Positions 17,640-27,344 of a stretch of 64,000 bases of DNA are shown piece after piece. Each line of letters starts with the position of its first letter. Positions within the stretch are counted from its first letter, which is position 1. The notes under the pieces are model-generated. The model was not told the DNA's origin. It searched no databases and saw nothing but the letters and a program-made list of their open reading frames with translations. Position numbers and translations under genes: made by a program. This DNA is from Coxiellaceae bacterium (GTDB lineage Bacteria; Pseudomonadota; Gammaproteobacteria; Coxiellales; Coxiellaceae), in assembly GCA_029212885.1 (NCBI GenBank), contig JARGPC010000001.1, forward strand, positions 574,068 through 638,067. Direction: 5' to 3'.

Positions 17640-18314
17640 TTAATTAACTTTGCATTTAACCAGATTTTCTAGATCAATAATACAGTTCACCCAATAGTCC
17701 GGATTATTATCTTCGGTTACTCCTGCTCCTACCTGTGAATGTATATTTTTCCCATTATCACGCAGACCAACAGTTACCCAACCTAAATCATTAGGTGCCA
17801 CAAAATCTTTTTGAATATTATCACCCACATACATATAGCGCGAATTAGGCCAGCGTTTCTCAATCGCAATAAAACGTTTTTTTTCCGGCTTCTCGGATGC
17901 CCATTCTTCTGATATATAGACTGGGAAATCAATATTTAAGGCTTTTAATTTAAGCCGCTGCGTTATTGCGCGACCATCAGTAAGAATAACACAAGCTTTT
18001 GCTGTATCGTGTAACGAAGCGAGGAAACCGTTAATATCTTGCTCTAACTGAATATCTGGGGTATGGCAACGGTATATAGATAAAAGTGAATTTTTTATCG
18101 TTAACGGCAGGTCCATTTTTTCGCAAACATACTGCCAAGTATCTGCTGCAATCGGCAAATTAATCATTTCACTCAGTGATGCATCACCTTTTTCAGGATA
18201 TAAAGCTTTTAATAGCTGTTGAATATACCGCCTACCAGACCGAACATAGTCTGCCTCTTTATATAACGTATCGTCTAAATCAAAAACAACTACATAGTCA
18301 GACAGTGTATGCAT
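17640..18314 (-). CDS. HAD-family hydrolase
   Basis: The protein starts with VVVFDLDDTLYKEADYV, the HAD motif I with two Asp, and continues with a helical cap, VILTDGRAITQR (motif II) and YVGDNIQKDF (motif IV). This fits a subfamily I phosphatase of about 224 residues. I chose the ATG at 18314 because it begins just before the conserved core and overlaps the ATP-grasp gene by only 17 bases. HAD and ATP-grasp genes are often paired in O-antigen loci next to DegT aminotransferases. The substrate is unknown. Confidence 0.8.
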   Translation of the reverse strand: MHTLSDYVVVFDLDDTLYKEADYVRSGRRYIQQLLKALYPEKGDASLSEMINLPIAADTWQYVCEKMDLPLTIKNSLLSIYRCHTPDIQLEQDINGFLASLHDTAKACVILTDGRAITQRLKLKALNIDFPVYISEEWASEKPEKKRFIAIEKRWPNSRYMYVGDNIQKDFVAPNDLGWVTVGLRDNGKNIHSQVGAGVTEDNNPDYWVNCIIDLENLVKCKVN

Positions 18315-19263
18315 CACGCACCAAAACCTGCTCATCATATCGTAACATTAGTAAATTTCCTTCCCATTGCTCATAAAAATCTATAGTCGAATGCAACAAA
18401 TACTCTTGAATTAGCCAACCGGAATAATTAGCACCTGCTGCATATGATAACGGGTAGCCACCCCCAAAGCGTGGATTAATCTCTAAACCTATGCAGTGCT
18501 GCTTTGTATCATTTACAAACACCTGGATTGTAATACACCCTGACGCCCCCTTAAGGTTTGTTAATCTTGGTTTTAATAAATCATATAACCATGATTTTAT
18601 TGTTATACCTTTACTAATCTCACCAGCTCTCACTTCCATACGCTTACGGGGCACAAAGCATTTTAATTGCCCATCACTGTAATAAGCATCTATTGTATAT
18701 TCATCATATGATGAGTCAATAAACTGCATATACATTAGCTTATCATTACGACTCATTTCTGCAGTAATATCAGAATCCCGATTAATTTTACAAACCCCTT
18801 CGCTACTACTGCCATTATAGGGTTTAGCAAAACAAGGAAACACTAACCTGTCTTTTTCATATACCTCTGGATATTCGATATCTATCCCTTTAAATATATC
18901 ACCCGTTTGCCGCTTATCTCGACAGGCAACAACTAATTCAGGCGAAGAAATAACAATGCTTATTTCATGTTGCTGAAATCGTTTTTTTTCAGATGAAAGC
19001 ATTAGTAATTCGGTATCAATGGTGGGAATAATCATGCCAATATTGTTTTTTATTGCATATGCTAACAAAAAATCTGCGTACTCTGATTGATCAACCCTGG
19101 GACAATTATCAAGCTTATCTGCAACCTGACAGCCGCTTGATAGTTGAGCGTTACTATCGATCGCATAAACCTTTGCATCAAGCTCAAGCTTGCTTACCTG
19201 TTGTATAAAAGACTTAACTAACTCAACTCTCCGCCCGACAGAACATATAAGAATATTTTTCAA
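18298..19263 (-). CDS. ATP-grasp ligase
   Basis: The 321-residue protein has an N-terminal Rossmann-like domain (CSVGRRVELVK) and a carbamoyl-phosphate-synthase-like ATP-grasp domain: FAKPYNGSSSEGV is the phosphate-binding loop, and GLEINPRFGGGYPL holds the Mg-binding Glu and Asn. Such enzymes join a carboxylate to an amine. Sitting between a HAD hydrolase and an initiating sugar transferase, it could attach an amino acid or other acid to the amino sugar made by the DegT enzyme. Its stop overlaps the HAD gene, and its start overlaps the transferase by 4 bases. Confidence 0.82.
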   Translation of the reverse strand: MKNILICSVGRRVELVKSFIQQVSKLELDAKVYAIDSNAQLSSGCQVADKLDNCPRVDQSEYADFLLAYAIKNNIGMIIPTIDTELLMLSSEKKRFQQHEISIVISSPELVVACRDKRQTGDIFKGIDIEYPEVYEKDRLVFPCFAKPYNGSSSEGVCKINRDSDITAEMSRNDKLMYMQFIDSSYDEYTIDAYYSDGQLKCFVPRKRMEVRAGEISKGITIKSWLYDLLKPRLTNLKGASGCITIQVFVNDTKQHCIGLEINPRFGGGYPLSYAAGANYSGWLIQEYLLHSTIDFYEQWEGNLLMLRYDEQVLVRDAYTV

Positions 19264-19865
19264 GCTGAATTCCCATCATTCTTACCAAATTCAGGCATAG
19301 CCTTATCATCCACTGTATTGATACCCCTGCGCATTAGGACTGGCAGAAGCGTCATCAAAAGAATTTTCATGTCCAACCAAAAAGTTTGATGATCAACATA
19401 CCATACATCAAGCTTAAATTTTTGTTCCCAGGATAATTGATTACGACCATTAATCTGTGCCCAACCTGTAATGCCCGGCCGTACATCATGCCGCCGCGCT
19501 TGCTCGGGAGAATACCGCTCCAAATACTCAACCAACAAGGGCCGAGGACCTACAAGACTCATATTTCCTTTTATAACATTCCATAACTCTGGTAATTCAT
19601 CTAAGCTAGTTAACCGTAAAAATCGCCCCAATTTTGTTATACGCATGCGATCAGGCAGCAACACACCTTCTTTATTTTTACTGTGAGCCATTGTACGAAA
19701 CTTGATTAAATTAAAATTTTTTCCATTTAACCCGGGTCTTTTTTGCTTAAAAAGCACAGGGTGGCCATCTAGACACAAAGTTAAAATAACCACTACTATC
19801 ATAACTGGAAATAAAGCCACCAATATAATAGTCGAACCGATAATGTCTACCATTCTTTTTAGCAT
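19260..19865 (-). CDS. Initiating phosphoglycosyl transferase (PglC/WcaJ family)
   Basis: The protein is 201 residues, the size of monotopic PglC-type transferases. One N-terminal hydrophobic segment (about 6-30) is followed by KFRTM, the catalytic LDELPEL Asp-Glu pair and VGPRPL. It would transfer a sugar 1-phosphate, here most likely from the UDP-amino sugar of this operon, to undecaprenyl phosphate at the inner membrane, starting the repeat unit. The C-terminal tail is soluble. It lies between the ATP-grasp gene and a GT4 gene, as in many O-antigen operons. Confidence 0.9.
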   Translation of the reverse strand: MLKRMVDIIGSTIILVALFPVMIVVVILTLCLDGHPVLFKQKRPGLNGKNFNLIKFRTMAHSKNKEGVLLPDRMRITKLGRFLRLTSLDELPELWNVIKGNMSLVGPRPLLVEYLERYSPEQARRHDVRPGITGWAQINGRNQLSWEQKFKLDVWYVDHQTFWLDMKILLMTLLPVLMRRGINTVDDKAMPEFGKNDGNSA

Positions 19866-19871
19866 AGTTTT

Positions 19872-21110
19872 TCACACTACATCTGTTTCAATAGCACTTT
19901 TATGTCGTTTCCTTAGTAACGGCTGAATCATGTCAAATAATTTATCTATATTAACCTCTCTGGAAAATACATTCTCTGCTGCAGTACGCGCGTTTTGCTT
20001 ATATTTCTGTAGTAAAATTTTATCTTCTCTCAGCTGCTGAATTGCAGCAATAAAACCTTCGAGATCCCCAGGCTTAGTATTAATACCACATTCATACTGC
20101 TCAATAACATATTGTAGATCACTAGGAGCCTGGCTAACACCAAGTATTGCAGCACCAGCAGACATCATATAATACGTTTTGCTTGGCATAGAAATGCCTT
20201 CAAAATTTTTATCTAACGAAACGATTGCAATATCAGCTGTAGCAATTGAAAACGGCAGCACATTTTCAGGCTGAAAAGATAAAAAAGTAGTGTTTATTAG
20301 ATGCCCCCAGCGGTCAATAAGTTGTTCTTTTTGTGGGCCATCACCAATTATCATAAAATGAATATCGGTGTATTGCTCAAGCCGGCTGGCAGCATCTAGT
20401 ACAATGCCTAAGTCATGCGATAGACCAAAATTTCCCGAATAGAGAATAGTTAATTTATTCACCTGATGATGCTTAATAGCAAACTCATTATCAGCTTTTG
20501 CTAAAGGTTTAATGAAATTGGCATCTACCCAAGTTGGAATGATACTGACCTTATTATGCTGGTCTGTTTTAACATATTGCTGAACTAGCTTGGCCATACA
20601 GGGACCTAGCGTAAAAACATACTCTGCTCGACTATACATTAGTCGATTCAACCATTGCCATGCCTTAACCACAAGGCCATTTTCAGAAAGTTTTTTATGC
20701 CTTACGAATAAATCTGGCATAACATCATCTATCCACACTATATATTTTTGACCAAATAATACGTTTTTTATCCAGCCTAATAAAGGTAGGTAGGGTGGTT
20801 GCGCAACAATAAAGAGTAACGTATCTGATGAACTTAACAGGGCAAACTTTGCAGCTCCACAGAAATATTTAAACCAAGCCCATAATCGCATTAGGTCTGA
20901 TGATTTTTTATAAGCTGGAGCAGGATAGACTTGTAAATTATCGAATGATAGTTGCTGGGATACGCTAGTATACATTTTACCCAGCACCCCTCTTTTACCA
21001 AAGTCTACACCAAGCTCCATAAACCAGTGCTTAATCAATGCGGTTTGTTTTAAAAACAGCACCTTTTCCACTTTGGTTTGCTGCACTGAACCTTTTCGCT
21101 GACCTATCAT
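19872..21110 (-). CDS. GT4-type glycosyltransferase (WbuB-like)
   Basis: This 412-residue GT-B enzyme has an N-terminal acceptor domain with a hydrophobic segment near residue 115 that may bind the membrane. The C-terminal nucleotide-sugar domain contains LYSGNFGLSHDLG, MIIGDGPQK and EGISMPSKTYYMMSAG, where the Glu and Ser contact the donor. It resembles WbuB-type L-fucosamine or hexosamine transferases. Overlapping the next gene by 4 bases and lying beside the initiating transferase, it probably adds the second sugar. Confidence 0.82.
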   Translation of the reverse strand: MIGQRKGSVQQTKVEKVLFLKQTALIKHWFMELGVDFGKRGVLGKMYTSVSQQLSFDNLQVYPAPAYKKSSDLMRLWAWFKYFCGAAKFALLSSSDTLLFIVAQPPYLPLLGWIKNVLFGQKYIVWIDDVMPDLFVRHKKLSENGLVVKAWQWLNRLMYSRAEYVFTLGPCMAKLVQQYVKTDQHNKVSIIPTWVDANFIKPLAKADNEFAIKHHQVNKLTILYSGNFGLSHDLGIVLDAASRLEQYTDIHFMIIGDGPQKEQLIDRWGHLINTTFLSFQPENVLPFSIATADIAIVSLDKNFEGISMPSKTYYMMSAGAAILGVSQAPSDLQYVIEQYECGINTKPGDLEGFIAAIQQLREDKILLQKYKQNARTAAENVFSREVNIDKLFDMIQPLLRKRHKSAIETDVV

Positions 21111-22108
21111 GCCTCGCTTGCCACAACATTGTGTTTTGTTAATGGAGTATGCGTTTGTAGCTGTTGACTAATCCAGGCATATGTCCTTTCCAACCCCTGC
21201 ACTAATGAATAGCTTGGCGACCAACCCAATTTTTCTTGTATTAATTTATTATCTGAATTTCTACCTCGCACACCTAGTGGCCCATCAATATGATTTAGCT
21301 CTAATGCCTTATCGGCAATTTGCATAATAGTATTGGCCAATTGATTAATGGTAACCATCTCTTCAGAGCCAATATTTACCGGCCCTAAAAAGTCAGATCT
21401 AGTCAACTTAAGAACGGCATCAATGCAATCTTCTATGTACAAGAAAGATCGAGTTTGCTCTCCATCGCCCCATATTTCAATTTCTTCACCGCTTGCCACT
21501 TCCCCTACTTTTCGGCAAAGTGCGGCCGGTGCTTTTTCACGCCCACCTTGCCACGTACCTTCTGGACCATAAACATTATGAAATCGTGCCACTCTAACAT
21601 TAAGGCCATAATTGCGATGGTAAGCAAAATATAATCTCTCACTAAATAATTTTTCCCAGCCATATTCACTGTCAGGAGCAGCAGGGTATGCTGAATCTTC
21701 TGAGCACTTTGGATTATTGGGGTCTAATTGGTTGTACTCTGGATACATACAGGCAGATGACGAGTAAAAAATTCGTCCAATTTTTCGTTTAGTACAAATA
21801 TCTAATATATTCAGGTTAATACTTGCAGAATTGTGCATAACATCTGCATCATTTTCTCCTGTAAAAATAAAGCCCGCTCCACCCATATCCGCAGCTAGCT
21901 GGTACACCTCATCAAAATCCTGGTCTAAGACTCTCTTGCAAGTATCGACATCTCTCAAGTCACCAACAACAAAATCATCAGCAGCTGTATTTGAATATTC
22001 AGGCTTTTTCAAATCAACTCCACGAACCCAGCATCCTTCTTGCTTTAAGCGTTTAACAAGATGACTTCCTATAAATCCACCGGCTCCACATACTAATGCT
22101 TTTTTCAA
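21107..22108 (-). CDS. NAD-dependent epimerase, GDP-mannose 3,5-epimerase-like
   Basis: This 333-residue extended SDR has GAGGFIG (8-14), SSSACMYPE and YGWEKLFSERL with the catalytic Tyr and Lys. The segment RFHNVYGPEG, followed by TWQGGREKAPAAL, is almost diagnostic of GDP-mannose 3,5-epimerases, which make GDP-L-galactose or GDP-L-gulose. Bacterial relatives of the same length occur in polysaccharide loci. A GDP-mannose supply gene is not in this window. L-galactose, or a derived sugar, is therefore a candidate component of the repeat unit. Confidence 0.8.
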   Translation of the reverse strand: MKKALVCGAGGFIGSHLVKRLKQEGCWVRGVDLKKPEYSNTAADDFVVGDLRDVDTCKRVLDQDFDEVYQLAADMGGAGFIFTGENDADVMHNSASINLNILDICTKRKIGRIFYSSSACMYPEYNQLDPNNPKCSEDSAYPAAPDSEYGWEKLFSERLYFAYHRNYGLNVRVARFHNVYGPEGTWQGGREKAPAALCRKVGEVASGEEIEIWGDGEQTRSFLYIEDCIDAVLKLTRSDFLGPVNIGSEEMVTINQLANTIMQIADKALELNHIDGPLGVRGRNSDNKLIQEKLGWSPSYSLVQGLERTYAWISQQLQTHTPLTKHNVVASEA

Positions 22109-22174
22109 GATCCTTCTCCTATTTGTTTGTATTGCGTATTTATTTGCTTCACTGCTTGTAGCTAAACAATGGCT

Positions 22175-23338
22175 TCACGTGTTGGCTCTATTAAACAATA
22201 AATCCTTAGTTCTTTTCAAATAAAAAAATGGTAGCTTCCAAATAGTCTTAACCCCAACATTATTTATCATCCATGCATACGTTGGAAATACTGATCGCAT
22301 TAGATCAATTAGCCTATCATAGAGCATAACATTGAATAATATATATTGTGGTCTTTTCCACTTTGGTTCATCAGGATTAAATAACCCGACTTTTAATAAC
22401 TGGCGCAATATTAAGGTCCGCCTCCACCTTGCTGGTTGTATTTTTTTTATAACATCATTAGGTATGGGAGTATGTAAAAGCTCTTTGGCCAACCACAATG
22501 AAAAGTATACTGCCGTACATACCCTCAAAGATTTGACTGTATTTTGAAATGCTTGCCAATCAATCCTGCAATTTCTCACTATTCTATCTACATCTGTATG
22601 CAGTCGAAACCCTGGCGCACGAACATAGCTGTGTTTTGCCGTATGCAAACATACCTGCAATAGATTGTCATTGGGGCATAATAGTCTTGCACAACTGCCT
22701 CCAATAGGTATAGACCTTTCAATCAGCTCATCTGCTGAAGGCTCTTGTGACTCATTTATCCATCGACCAGCTACTGGACGCCACTGCAATTCAAACCATA
22801 GCGCCTCACCATTTGATAGCTTATAAGTATATTCAGTTCCTCCGGATAACTTTTGACCTTCGAATGATTTTTTACCCAAGGGACTGCGACTATTCAGAGA
22901 GTAACCCAATGCCAATAGAATTTTATGCGCCTGCTCAAAATCCTTGGGACGTATCAATACATCAATGTCTCCCATAGGATTGCCAGCTAAATCATCATGA
23001 ATTCCTCTAGCTATACCAGAGTTTTTTAGTGCAATAAGTGGAATTTCCTCTTCAGCTAAGGCTTGAGAAACCCTATCCAGCTCAAACATGTATAATGTCA
23101 GCCTACTCTTAATTTCGTTAGCAGCGTCCGACCAGTTATTTGATGCTTCATCTCTAGGTATTATTTGGTTAAGGTGTTTCGCAATAATAGAAGCTGAAAG
23201 GTTTACTTTTGCTACTTCGAAAGCCGCTTCATCACCAATCTCTTGCCATAACGCTTTAAGCTCACGTTTGTGCCAATTCGAATCATCAGCAACACCGCAA
23301 CATAAAAAGCGCTGCGCTGATGTTAAAGAAATAGACAT
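22175..23338 (-). CDS. Nucleotidyltransferase-fold protein (PF14907-like)
   Basis: The 387-residue protein carries the NMGDIDVLIRP signature of the uncharacterised nucleotidyltransferase family (NTP_transf_5), with the two metal-binding Asp residues in DID. Flanking helices and a C-terminal half rich in aromatic residues complete the usual layout. Family members sit in polysaccharide and exosortase loci, often near phosphotransferase and thymidylate-kinase-like genes as here, but their reaction is not well established. A 10-base gap separates it from the GT4 gene upstream. Confidence 0.75.
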   Translation of the reverse strand: MSISLTSAQRFLCCGVADDSNWHKRELKALWQEIGDEAAFEVAKVNLSASIIAKHLNQIIPRDEASNNWSDAANEIKSRLTLYMFELDRVSQALAEEEIPLIALKNSGIARGIHDDLAGNPMGDIDVLIRPKDFEQAHKILLALGYSLNSRSPLGKKSFEGQKLSGGTEYTYKLSNGEALWFELQWRPVAGRWINESQEPSADELIERSIPIGGSCARLLCPNDNLLQVCLHTAKHSYVRAPGFRLHTDVDRIVRNCRIDWQAFQNTVKSLRVCTAVYFSLWLAKELLHTPIPNDVIKKIQPARWRRTLILRQLLKVGLFNPDEPKWKRPQYILFNVMLYDRLIDLMRSVFPTYAWMINNVGVKTIWKLPFFYLKRTKDLLFNRANT

Positions 23339-23348
23339 TTCATCCCCT

Positions 23349-24521
23349 TTATAATTCCATCTGAGCAGAGCTTAACTCATTTAGTAAGTCCTTACTGATT
23401 TTACTCCAATCATATTTCTTTCTAACATAATCAGAGCCTCGCTGCCCCATGCCTTTTCGTGATTCGCAGCGTAACATATTTTGCATAGCTCCCGCTAATG
23501 CATGACTTTCATATGGAACTACTATGCCACATTTTTCTTGAATGACCTCTTTAGATAAACCCACACGATCAGTAATGATAACAGGAATGCCTAACGCCAT
23601 TGCTTCCAAGGTAGCAATGCTTGTACCCTCGGAACGTGAAGGCAAAACAAATGCATCTGCTTCTGCCATGGCCTGGAACTTTTCTTCTCCATTTAAAACA
23701 CCCGTAAATAAAACACGCTGACCTAATTGCAAATTGACTATTTGATTTTTCAGCTGCTCACAATAACCTCTCTCATCTCCTCCGATTATTCTTAAGTAAG
23801 GGTCATACCCTGAAGAAACTAACGCATGCAATGCTGTCAACAATAAATCAAGTCCTTTGCCTGGAGCTAAGCGCCCTAGATAAGTAAAAACAAACTTATT
23901 TTGTGTTTCAAGATGCTTTACGTTTGAAAGAATTTTTCGTGGCACGTGGTTAATTAAATCTGTATCAATCCCAATCGGTACTATAGCGGTCTGCCCACCA
24001 AATGCGAGTGATTGTTGCTGCTCAGTTTCAGAGTGATATGCCGTAAAAACAGCCGATTTAAAATTACCTGTCTCCAAACAACGCAAATAGGCTTGCTTTA
24101 ATTTAGGCCTTTTAGCCATTACTCCATGGCGATTCAAACAACCATGCGTAAAAACAACGTGCGGTTTATTCAGCATTCTCGCACACCACCCCCCAATAAC
24201 GCTAGCAAATTGATAATGAAAATGCGTGAAAATTACATCGGCTTTCTTTGCCTCAACATACACTTTTTTTAGTAAGCCCGGTGAAAACCCCCAATAACGC
24301 AGCCCCATTGTCGGTAAGTAAAATACCTTTACGCCATCAATTTCACAAGCCTCACGCGTATTAATTGCTAAATTTTGCTGCGGGTCTTGCATGCTCGTAC
24401 AGCAAACTGTAACTTCATGACCTTGCTCAACAAGCGATTTACCCAAGCCATGCGCCACTTGTAATGGCCCACCAAACTTAACTGCTGGTTGATAATGTGA
24501 AATCACTTGAAGAATCTTCAT
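23349..24521 (-). CDS. GT4-type glycosyltransferase
   Basis: This 390-residue GT-B enzyme starts ILQVISHYQPAVKFGGP, the glycine-rich acceptor loop of the GT4 family. FTYLGRLAPGKGLDLLL begins the donor domain, and PSRSEGTSIATLEAMALGIP holds the EX7E motif that binds the nucleotide sugar. It would add one sugar to the lipid-linked repeat on the cytoplasmic side. The donor cannot be predicted. It ends 10 bases before the nucleotidyltransferase gene starts, so both are probably co-transcribed. Confidence 0.87.
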   Translation of the reverse strand: MKILQVISHYQPAVKFGGPLQVAHGLGKSLVEQGHEVTVCCTSMQDPQQNLAINTREACEIDGVKVFYLPTMGLRYWGFSPGLLKKVYVEAKKADVIFTHFHYQFASVIGGWCARMLNKPHVVFTHGCLNRHGVMAKRPKLKQAYLRCLETGNFKSAVFTAYHSETEQQQSLAFGGQTAIVPIGIDTDLINHVPRKILSNVKHLETQNKFVFTYLGRLAPGKGLDLLLTALHALVSSGYDPYLRIIGGDERGYCEQLKNQIVNLQLGQRVLFTGVLNGEEKFQAMAEADAFVLPSRSEGTSIATLEAMALGIPVIITDRVGLSKEVIQEKCGIVVPYESHALAGAMQNMLRCESRKGMGQRGSDYVRKKYDWSKISKDLLNELSSAQMEL

Positions 24522-24631
24522 ACACTTGCCTTTATAAGCTGGCTATCTAACAATTTGCAAATACTAGCTATGAATACTGCCGTATTGGCCTCAAACTATG
24601 TTTCCCAGTTTTTTGTGACTTTGGTCAAGGC

Positions 24632-25840
24632 TCAATCTATGAACGCTAGTACATTATACAATTGAGCAATTCTTGCCAACAAGCTCTTTAAACAGGCTCG
24701 TCTAAAACTCACCTCAAAATTTTCAACTAAGTAATACTGCAACTCTTCAAGCAAAAAGGCAAGTGTTGCTGCCTTTATCTCTAGCTTAGTAGATAAGCCA
24801 GGCCACTTGGGCTGGTTATGAAATAATTCACCGTCAAACATCCGCTCAACCCCTCTATACCAAGTTCCCCTTCGTGAGCCCAAATTATATACGAGCATGT
24901 CATAGGCCACATGCCGGCGGCTGACTGACTCCCAATCAATTACCTTAAACTTATTATTGTTTACCAGAATATTGCCTTGCTGAAAATCTCCGTGCGTCAT
25001 AGAAATAGGTATTTCACTATGCGGTGAAAACAATTTGTTTACATGGAGATTAACCCGCGCTAAAAAATTCGCTATTTTTTTAACATCATCTTTATAATTT
25101 GAAGCCATTGAAAGCATGGATTGGATATCAGAAAATAAACGATCAAAGTAAACATAAGCCACTTCGTTTTCTAAGGTCGGCAATACTAGCTGAGATAATA
25201 AGCGATTATTGAGAGCTGCTTCTATGCATAGCCGCTTATCAATTGGGAGTCTATTTAATGGTATACCGTCAAAATAGGCCTCTTGATACCAGCCGCCTTC
25301 CAAATTAAATTGCTCTAGTTTTGGCACAAAATCTAAATTTAAATTTTCACGCACACCCACCTCCTGCCGGAGATATTTATCAGGATATCCGTCCTTTAAA
25401 ATAACTGTATTGCTTTTTTCAAAAGGATAAACTATACGTATTCTTCGGTTCCCCGCCAGCACAAATGACCGTGTAGCCGTTTCAACATAAGGCTTTACCC
25501 CTATCGCCACTTGTGCAAATATATTTCTATATTTTTTGGACATAGCACTCTTAACATAAGCCTCCTGAGGTATGCTACGCCAACTAGATACGCTCCTGCC
25601 GTATTCCTTTTGTAACGTAGAAAGCCCCTCAGCAGGCATCTGCTTAGTAGCAAAAAAATTTAGATGGGTATTTCCATACCATATTTGCCAGCTATCGTTC
25701 TTAATTTTTCTGAATTTTAATTTATTTTCAAACCAGCACACCTCATAACCTTTCCCCGTTGTGCTTAACCAGTATTTTTGTAATGTATTACAAAAAATTT
25801 TAGCAAATGGCTCACGCTGTAATAATAAGCTCGTCTTCAT
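24632..25840 (-). CDS. APH/choline-kinase-like phosphotransferase
   Basis: The 402-residue protein has the aminoglycoside-phosphotransferase fold: a catalytic HGDFQQGN loop and a metal-binding IDWES loop, as in choline and APH kinases, with a long N-terminal extension. Such kinases in glycan loci probably phosphorylate a sugar or small alcohol rather than confer antibiotic resistance. Its ATG overlaps the TGA of a decayed thymidylate-kinase-like gene (ATGA), which shows that the two were once a coupled pair. Confidence 0.75.
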   Translation of the reverse strand: MKTSLLLQREPFAKIFCNTLQKYWLSTTGKGYEVCWFENKLKFRKIKNDSWQIWYGNTHLNFFATKQMPAEGLSTLQKEYGRSVSSWRSIPQEAYVKSAMSKKYRNIFAQVAIGVKPYVETATRSFVLAGNRRIRIVYPFEKSNTVILKDGYPDKYLRQEVGVRENLNLDFVPKLEQFNLEGGWYQEAYFDGIPLNRLPIDKRLCIEAALNNRLLSQLVLPTLENEVAYVYFDRLFSDIQSMLSMASNYKDDVKKIANFLARVNLHVNKLFSPHSEIPISMTHGDFQQGNILVNNNKFKVIDWESVSRRHVAYDMLVYNLGSRRGTWYRGVERMFDGELFHNQPKWPGLSTKLEIKAATLAFLLEELQYYLVENFEVSFRRACLKSLLARIAQLYNVLAFID

Positions 25841-26396
25841 TGGGAAATATCTGCATATTGGTATATCTTTTTCTGAACAGCACCTAGTGGCTCAGTACCA
25901 TCTATCTTGATTTTATTTTTATCTTTTGCAATTTTTTCATAATCATCTAATCGTCGCATTAATACAGCTTCACTATCAGGAAAAGGTTCTTTTTTTGTTT
26001 TGAGCGTCGCATAGACTCTTCTACTGGTATGACAAATACGAAGTGCTTAGCAGGCTTTGGGCAGAGCCTTTTAATTACTCGCCACAATAACCAACTCGTT
26101 GGACGCTCAACGAGAAAATTAATATCCAAATCTAAATCATCCAACCATCTGTTTGACACAATATTGTAACCCAACAATTTTAATATACGAGCATATAGTG
26201 GTGAATAAAGAAAACGGGGCAATCATTACCAAATTTAACCATGATTAATCATGATTAATCATGGTTAATCATGGTTAATCATGATGGCTTAAGCCTTTTT
26301 TCTTTTAATTGTCCTGATGAAGGTAGCATATTGGGCCTGAATTGAAAAACTTTTTTCTAAGCCAACCCAATATAAGGACTGTACCCTATAGCTGTC
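25837..26396 (-). pseudogene. Decayed thymidylate-kinase-like gene (second copy of the 29209 gene)
   Basis: This stretch closely matches the C-terminal two thirds of the intact kinase gene at 29209-29865. Readable pieces are GYNIVSNRWLDDLDLDINF, VFVIPVEESMRRSKQK and IYQYADI at the 3' end, and QFRPNMLPSSGQ upstream. It is broken by a one-base loss in a T-run near 26000, by an expansion of a 10-base repeat (26241-26286), and by loss of the 5' end with its P-loop. It ends in TGA overlapping the APH-like kinase start. It is the ancestral partner of that gene or a failed duplicate. Confidence 0.75.
26241..26286. repeat. Tandem decamer repeat ATG(A/G)TTAATC
   Basis: Four full 10-base units and a partial fifth lie at 26241-26286. 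The surrounding bases align with the intact kinase gene around its ATGGTTAGTTTTGG segment, so the array is an expansion of sequence that was already in the gene. The 10-base period does not preserve frame. Confidence 0.8.
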
Positions 26397-26960
26397 CCAT
26401 CGTCAAGACAAGAATCCCTTACTTTTAGAGCGATGTGTTCTTCCAAAATTGTAATATTGAAAATAGTACTTCAATCCTTGCCGCAACTCATTGACAGCAG
26501 CATATTCATTTAAAAAAATATTTTCATACTTAACACTACGCCAAAAATGCTCAATGAATACACTATCCATCCATCGATTTTTTATCCATGCTTATTTTAA
26601 TTCCTTTATCTTGAAGCACCGTAGTAAAGAGATCGCCAGCATACTGCTAGTCTTAACCTGAATTAAAAATATCAGGCTTGCCATGCAGTCTTATAACACC
26701 TTCAAGTGCGCTGATACAAAAATCAGCCTCCACGGTGCTTAACAACCCTCACGATCGCACCTTACGACTATGCCAATCTATGATGGCAATCAAGTAGAAA
26801 AGCCGCCTGTGGTCCTAACGTATGTGATATCAATACACCATTCCTGGTTAGGTCTATTAATTGGCATATCATGAAATATGTAAGGCTATACTTTATGCAA
26901 TTTACTGCCAAAACAAGTATTATGCTTCAGCGCAAGGTTTGCTGATCTGCATGAGCAATA
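26397..26960 (-). pseudogene. Decayed IS3-family (IS150-like) transposase
   Basis: Conceptual minus-strand translation over several frames gives NRPNQEWCIDITYVRTTGG, then IIDWHSRK-like, GVIRLHGKPDIFNS, LFTTVLQDKGIKIS and YFQYYNFGRTHRS. These are, in order, the DDE-domain landmarks of an IS3-family OrfB. Many stops and frameshifts interrupt it, and no terminal repeats are clear, so the limits are approximate. The remainder up to 27344 is AT-rich and holds nothing else I can support. Confidence 0.65.
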
Positions 26961-27344
26961 GCAATAGCAAACAGTGATCAAATACTTCAACACGCAAGAA
27001 TTTTGGGATTGGAAAAATAATCAAGAGGAAATAGGCAGCATATTTAGTCTAATGTGATTGGTATTAATTAATCGAATGGATTTTAGAGAATGAAAATTCA
27101 CAGCACTTGTTAGGCTTGACTTCGGCTTATCAGAAGAATAGTAACCATAGATATCAGACTAAACCAGGTTATGCCTTTTTTCTGCCCTGGCTTATGCTCA
27201 TACCGATACAACTTCTTACCCACACCATTTTTTCATAATCAAACTGCTTAGTAGTAACAACTCACTATATTTATTGATTAAGTAATAATATTTTGATAGC
27301 TTGGTATCTCACTTTACATAATTGAAATTGTTGTGAGCCTATAA

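Noticed and set aside
24632-25840. Aminoglycoside resistance gene
   Set aside because: The kinase shares only the general fold and loops, sits in a glycan operon and has no resistance-gene context.
26241-26286. Tandem decamers as a CRISPR array or replication iterons
   Set aside because: The units are 10 bp without spacers, and they align to coding sequence of a paralogue, so they are slippage products. No cas genes or replication gene are nearby.
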